Of a stretch of DNA of 64,000 nt, positions 60,322 through 64,000 are shown piece after piece; position 1 is the first letter of the stretch, and every line of letters begins with the position of its first letter. The notes under the pieces were generated by a model. It saw only the letters and a list, made by a program, of their open reading frames with translations, did no database searches and was not told the DNA's origin. Origin of the DNA: Thiothrix fructosivorans (GTDB lineage Bacteria > Pseudomonadota > Gammaproteobacteria > Thiotrichales > Thiotrichaceae); contig NZ_JAFMPM010000008.1 in assembly GCF_017349355.1 (NCBI RefSeq), positions 496,001-560,000 of the forward strand, read 5' to 3'. Both the position numbers and the translations under genes were made by a program.

Positions 60322-61704
60322 ATGTTTGAGAATTTAAGTGAACGTCTTTCGCAGACGGTAAAAAAACTGCGCGGTCAGGCACGTCTGACCGACGATAATA
60401 TTAAAGATGCCTTGCGTGATGTGCGGATGGCGTTATTGGAAGCGGACGTGGCGTTGCCGGTGGTGCGTGAGTTCACCAACAGGGTGCGTGAGCGTGCGAT
60501 TGGTCAGGAGGTGTTGGAAAGCCTTAGCCCCGGTCAAGCTTTAATCAAAGTTGTGAACGACGAGTTAGTTGAGCTGATGGGCAAAGCCAACGAAAATTTG
60601 TCATTGAATGCCCAGCCGCCAGCGGTCATTTTGATGGCAGGTTTGCAAGGTGCAGGTAAAACCACCACGGTGGGCAAGCTAACCCGTTTTCTGAAAGAGC
60701 GCCAGAATAAGTCGGTGATGGTAGCGAGTTGCGACGTTTACCGTCCTGCGGCGATCAAGCAGCTTGAAACCATTGCGGGGCAAACGGGGGGAGTATTCTT
60801 CCCCAGTGATGCGGGGCAAAAGCCTGTAGACATTGCTAAAGCGGCTGTCGCGCAAGCCAAGCTCAAGTACATGGATGTGCTGATCATCGACACGGCAGGG
60901 CGTTTGCACGTCGATGCGGAGATGATGGCAGAAATTCAGGCTATCCATGCCGCTGCAAATCCCATCGAAACGCTATTCGTGGTGGATAGCATGACAGGGC
61001 AAGATGCAGCGAATACCGCGAAAGCCTTTGGGGATGCCTTGCCGCTGACGGGCGTGATCTTGACCAAGGCGGATGGTGATGCGCGGGGTGGTGCGGCACT
61101 GTCCGTGCGTTACATTACTGGTAAGCCGATCAAATTCATCGGGATGGGCGAAAAGCTGGATGCGCTTGAGCCATTCCACCCTGATCGGATGGCATCGCGC
61201 ATTCTGGGTATGGGCGACGTATTGAGTCTGATTGAAGAGGCGCAGCGTCAAGTCGACCACAAAAAAGCCGCGCAACTGGCGAAAAAACTCAATAAGGGTA
61301 AATCGTTCGATTTCGAGGATTTGCGTGACCAGATGCAACAAATGCTGAAAATGGGCGGCATGGCGGGCTTGATGGATAAATTGCCGGGGATGGGTAATCT
61401 ACCTGCCAATGTCAAAGATCAGGCAAATGACAAAGAAGTGCGTCGCATGATTGCCATTATCAACTCGATGACGTTGGAAGAGCGGCGCAACCCCGATTTG
61501 ATTAAGTCCTCCCGCAAGCGCCGTATTGCCGCTGGATGTGGCTTGCAAGTGCAGGATGTGAACCGCTTGTTAAAACAGCAATTGCAGATGAGCCGGATGA
61601 TGAAGCAGTTTTCCAAAGGTGGCTTACGCAAACTGATGAGCGGTATGACAGGAAAATTACCGACGGGCGGTGGATTTCCACCTATGGGTGGCTTTCCGGG
61701 GTAG
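60322..61704 (+). CDS. ffh: Signal recognition particle protein Ffh
   Basis: 460 residues. N domain, GTPase with GLQGAGKTTTVGKL, DTAGRLHVDAEMM and TKADGDARGGAALSV, then a Met-rich M domain (LRDQMQQMLKMGGMAGLMDKLPGMG ... MSRMMKQFSKGG) that binds signal peptides and 4.5S RNA. Targets membrane proteins for insertion. A TATGAT -10-like sequence lies about 50 bases upstream of ATG 60322. Confidence 0.98.
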   Translation: MFENLSERLSQTVKKLRGQARLTDDNIKDALRDVRMALLEADVALPVVREFTNRVRERAIGQEVLESLSPGQALIKVVNDELVELMGKANENLSLNAQPPAVILMAGLQGAGKTTTVGKLTRFLKERQNKSVMVASCDVYRPAAIKQLETIAGQTGGVFFPSDAGQKPVDIAKAAVAQAKLKYMDVLIIDTAGRLHVDAEMMAEIQAIHAAANPIETLFVVDSMTGQDAANTAKAFGDALPLTGVILTKADGDARGGAALSVRYITGKPIKFIGMGEKLDALEPFHPDRMASRILGMGDVLSLIEEAQRQVDHKKAAQLAKKLNKGKSFDFEDLRDQMQQMLKMGGMAGLMDKLPGMGNLPANVKDQANDKEVRRMIAIINSMTLEERRNPDLIKSSRKRRIAAGCGLQVQDVNRLLKQQLQMSRMMKQFSKGGLRKLMSGMTGKLPTGGGFPPMGGFPG

Positions 61705-61902
61705 CTATATTAGGCTTTTTCGATATTTCTAGCGACCATTAAGGAATTTTGCGCTAAGATGGGTTTGCCTAGTGGATTGTCTGGTTGTATGATGCGCATC
61801 ATCCAGAAAATTCATGGTCTGGATTATAACTTATGTCCATGCCAATTCTGGTTAGACAAAGTTTTCCCTTTCCAAATCAATTGTTTAGAGAGTTTTACTA
61901 TT

Positions 61903-62178
61903 ATGAAAATCAAATCTCAAGTGGCTATCGCTGGTATTTTGTTCGCTGGTCTGTTGACAACAGGTTGCCAACAAATGGGTGCTCAACAGTCTACTGGTCA
62001 ACAAGTAACTGAAACGCCAAAAGTTGATGTTCCAGCTGTTGTTACTCCTCCACCAGTTGCTCCTCCTGTTCGTCAAATTCAGCCACGCGTTCCGCAAGTG
62101 AAAGCGAAAGGCAACTACAAAGGCCCAGTCGCACAAGATGCAGCTTCTGCAGCAGCAATGAAGCAATACCAGAAGTAA
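61903..62178 (+). CDS. Small lipoprotein (paralogue 1)
   Basis: 91 residues from ATG 61903, weak ribosome site (GAGAG). Signal peptide with lipobox LLTTGCQQ (Cys24 region), so lipid-anchored; an upstream start at 61759 would hide the signal peptide and is rejected. The mature part is Gln/Pro/Val-rich and ends with PQVKAKGNYKGPVAQDAASA and MKQYQK. Those ending motifs recur in the paralogue at 62498. Function unknown; no known family recognised. Confidence 0.8.
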   Translation: MKIKSQVAIAGILFAGLLTTGCQQMGAQQSTGQQVTETPKVDVPAVVTPPPVAPPVRQIQPRVPQVKAKGNYKGPVAQDAASAAAMKQYQK

Positions 62179-62191
62179 TCTGGTTTGCCTA

Positions 62192-62224
62192 AAAACACAG
62201 TTCTCGTTACGAGCGCTGTGTTTT
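62192..62224 (+). terminator. Hairpin after lipoprotein 1
   Basis: AAAACACAG and CTGTGTTTT pair over nine bases with an inner CTCG/CGAG stem, 14 bases after the stop at 62178. It is followed after 3 bases by a second, stronger terminator. Confidence 0.6.
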
Positions 62225-62227
62225 GCA

Positions 62228-62259
62228 AAGCCTCTTGACTCGTCAAGAGGCTTTTTTTT
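62228..62259 (+). terminator. Strong intrinsic terminator
   Basis: AAGCCTCTTGAC and its complement form a stem of about 11 bp with a short loop, followed by eight T. Confidence 0.9.
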
Positions 62260-62497
62260 GTCATAAGTTTTTATTTTGGTATAAATATATTTTTGTTTGA
62301 AGACTGGTGGTATTTGATGCAACCTATTTTCCGGTTTTGAATGGGGTATATCTGAATCTATAGGTGGGATAACTCACGTTTTTCATAGGTTTTTTGTGCG
62401 CATTCGTGCTAAATTTGCGCGGAGTAGTGCGCAAGAACATCCGAATTCTTTGCTACACTTCGTATGTTTTCCTTAAACAATGAAAGAGACTAAGACG
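62260..62497 (+). other. Intergenic region before lipoprotein 2
   Basis: About 240 bases without a gene. A palindrome TTGCGC-N8-GCGCAA lies at 62415-62434, roughly 60 bases before the start codon, in the likely promoter area of lipoprotein 2. It might be an operator. Confidence 0.4.
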
Positions 62498-62866
62498 ATG
62501 AAAATCAAATCTCAATTGACACTCGCAACCCTGTTGGTTGCCGCTATGTTTGCTACTGGTTGCCAACAAATGGGTGGCATGAGCCAACAAACGGCTCAAC
62601 AAGCAGCACCTGTTACTGATACAGCAAAACCTGCTGATAAAGCAGCAAAACCTGCTGGTCAGCATTGCCATGACGAAGCACCTGATTGCGCTCAAAAATG
62701 CCACAGCCACCCCGGTGATGTTGCTGGTCATAAGCACGTTTACGGTTGTGTTGCTGGTCAAGGCAATCGCCCAGTTGTACCTAAAGTGAAAGCCAAAGGT
62801 AACTACAAAGGCGCAGTTTCTATGGATCAGTCTTCTAAGTCGGTCATGCAGCAATATCAGAAGTAA
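62498..62866 (+). CDS. Small lipoprotein with His/Cys-rich insert (paralogue 2)
   Basis: 122 residues from ATG 62498 (GAGAC region upstream; ATG 62480 is possible but hides the signal peptide). Lipobox MFATGCQQMGG, nearly identical signal region to the lipoprotein at 61903 (MKIKSQ... TGCQQMG). Unlike it, the mature chain has a dense insert with GQHCHDEAPDCAQKCHSHPG and DVAGHKHVYGC: four Cys and five His in about 35 residues, a likely metal-binding site. The end KVKAKGNYKGAVSMDQSS ... QQYQK matches paralogue 1. A third of the insert is unique. No named family is recognised. Confidence 0.8.
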   Translation: MKIKSQLTLATLLVAAMFATGCQQMGGMSQQTAQQAAPVTDTAKPADKAAKPAGQHCHDEAPDCAQKCHSHPGDVAGHKHVYGCVAGQGNRPVVPKVKAKGNYKGAVSMDQSSKSVMQQYQK

Positions 62867-62925
62867 TTATTTCTGGTTAACGTTATCGGTGGTTGATGCG
62901 CAAGTTTTTACCACCAATCTCGCAT

Positions 62926-62962
62926 AAAACTGCTCGGTTACGGCGTGACTGGGCAGTTTTTT
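62926..62962 (+). terminator. Intrinsic terminator after lipoprotein 2
   Basis: AAAACTGCTC and GGGCAGTTTT pair over eight bases plus one after a mismatch, followed by six T. Confidence 0.7.
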
Positions 62963-63104
62963 ATTGAAATTATCCATAAGTCAATCTACGCTAGCGGTCT
63001 TTGGGAACTTATGGGCTTTTCTCCGGTCATTTAGGCATGGGTGAGCCTGTTGGCGTCTGTTTATTTAATGTTCTTCTGATGAACCGTATCAAGTTGTAAA
63101 CTTC

Positions 63105-64000
63105 ATGAAAAAAATGTTTGCTTTGGCATTTTTGTTTGCCGTCATTTCGTCGATGTCTTCGATGGCATCCGCTGCCGTGTGGCCCAATGAGAACGAGTGG
63201 GATAGTTCGTGGGAAGATCGTTACCGCCAGTGGGTACGTACTGAGTGGAAAGACGATATTTTCATGGATCCTGCTAAGCCGATTTATTACAAATTCGAGA
63301 ATGATTGCGCGGATGCGGTGTACGCCATGCGTCTCATCTTTGCCTTTGAACACCGCCTGCCTTTTGTGATCAATAATCGTGATAAAGCGGGTAAGTTGGT
63401 CAACAACAGCATGTCGACGTGGGATAATTTGTCCCCTGATCAGCGTGTCAGACAGTTCATGAATCACGTAGCTGATATGACCAGCAGTGAGTCCTTGCGA
63501 AATGATACTTATCCAGTTGCGTTGAATGATATTAAACCGGGTGACGTGTATGTTGCGCCGGGTGTGCATTCTTATCAAATTGCGGATGTAACGGAAGCGG
63601 GTATCGCCGAAGTGATGGCTTCTACGACACCTAAGCAAGCCCGTTATTTGTTACGTACCCCGTCTTTCCCGTTCTATGTGCCGGAAGATAAGCGTTTGGG
63701 GGATGGCTACCGTCGTTTCAAGCAGCCGCAAAACATTATGCGTGCAGCCATTGAGCAACCGGGTTACAGCGAAGAGCAGTTTCAACTGGCGGCAGAGCTT
63801 CAATACGACTATGTAAAATTCACGGATGTTATTTCCGGTAAGTTAGCGAAACGCCCTGAAACGGCAGATGAAAAGACGCAACGTTTGTTATTGGCGTTGT
63901 GCATGTATGCGAATGACCGCGCTGTTTATGTCTATGATGCGCAGTGGTATTTGCAGCAAATCCGTGGTCAAGGTCGTCAGTGCATGAATGCAAAAGAATA
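63105..64000 (+). CDS. Exported protein, possible NlpC/P60-like cysteine peptidase fold (partial)
   Basis: 298 residues visible, cut by the window edge. Signal peptide MKKMFALAFLFAVISSMSSM with cleavage after ASA. Residues about 60-75 read KFENDCADAVYAMRLIFAFE and later DIKPGDVYVAPGVHSYQIAD. A Cys at a helix start, then PGD and a downstream His, resemble the papain-like NlpC/P60 core, but similarity is faint. Function not assigned. Confidence 0.5.
   Translation, partial: MKKMFALAFLFAVISSMSSMASAAVWPNENEWDSSWEDRYRQWVRTEWKDDIFMDPAKPIYYKFENDCADAVYAMRLIFAFEHRLPFVINNRDKAGKLVNNSMSTWDNLSPDQRVRQFMNHVADMTSSESLRNDTYPVALNDIKPGDVYVAPGVHSYQIADVTEAGIAEVMASTTPKQARYLLRTPSFPFYVPEDKRLGDGYRRFKQPQNIMRAAIEQPGYSEEQFQLAAELQYDYVKFTDVISGKLAKRPETADEKTQRLLLALCMYANDRAVYVYDAQWYLQQIRGQGRQCMNAKE

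Overview
The window is a bacterial chromosome segment, almost certainly from a gammaproteobacterium. It carries a complete dcw (division and cell wall) cluster in the gammaproteobacterial order, running straight into lpxC, a dciA-like gene, an M23 peptidase and secA. It also has a class A RNase P RNA, a large single-chain PurL, CysZ, Ffh/YpjD/CorB-like neighbours and LPS synthesis (lpxC). Base composition is near 50% GC. A Thiothrix-like (Thiotrichales) organism is my best guess from general resemblance only.

Layout. (1) 1-5.7 kb: the start of cysZ, a nitroreductase, a PIN-type toxin-antitoxin pair, a truncated rhuM, and an LTA-synthase-like membrane gene split by an IS66-family element. (2) 6-9.9 kb: purL. 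(3) 9.9-14.1 kb: a VapBC-type pair, then an OLD-like ATPase plus DUF3226/TOPRIM two-gene unit whose second gene is split by a second copy of the same IS66-family element. Both IS copies are 1640 bp with perfect 8-bp target duplications, and removing them restores both genes in frame. (4) 14.1-24.7 kb: a SWIM zinc-finger protein, a DUF1772 membrane protein, a GNAT, an orphan antitoxin with a toxin remnant, an exported coiled-coil protein divergent from an XRE regulator with two matching operators, a VapBC pair, clpB with a heat-shock-type promoter, a NucA-like nuclease with a ComJ-like partner, and an Mrr-type endonuclease. (5) 24.7-30.1 kb: a GlsB/YeaQ membrane protein, a phytase-like esterase, a DegS-like protease, a candidate small RNA, thiC and uspA. 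(6) 30.1-30.5 kb: rnpB. (7) 30.6-53 kb: the dcw cluster mraZ-rsmH-ftsL-ftsI-murE-murF-mraY-murD-ftsW-murG-murC-ddlB-ftsQ-ftsA-ftsZ, then lpxC, dciA-like, M23 peptidase and secA. (8) 53-64 kb: argJ, a Nudix/TMP-synthase fusion, a YdcH-like protein, a degenerate DEAD-box protein with a disordered tail, radA, a CorB-like CBS protein lacking its membrane domain, ypjD, ffh, two paralogous small lipoproteins, and the start of an exported protein.

How it works together. The dcw genes are nearly all joined by 1-20 base overlaps and are read from a near-consensus promoter followed by three MraZ boxes at exact 10-bp spacing. They make the UDP-MurNAc-pentapeptide/lipid II precursors (MurC-F, DdlB, MraY, MurG) and the septal machinery (FtsL, I, W, Q, A, Z). 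The accessory blocks hold toxin-antitoxin, nuclease/immunity and defence-like genes, several of them truncated or IS-interrupted, as expected of a decaying defence island. The points most worth following are the two reconstructable IS insertions, the NucA/ComJ-like pair, the helicase-like protein without helicase chemistry, the His/Cys-rich lipoprotein paralogue and the small RNA candidate next to thiC.
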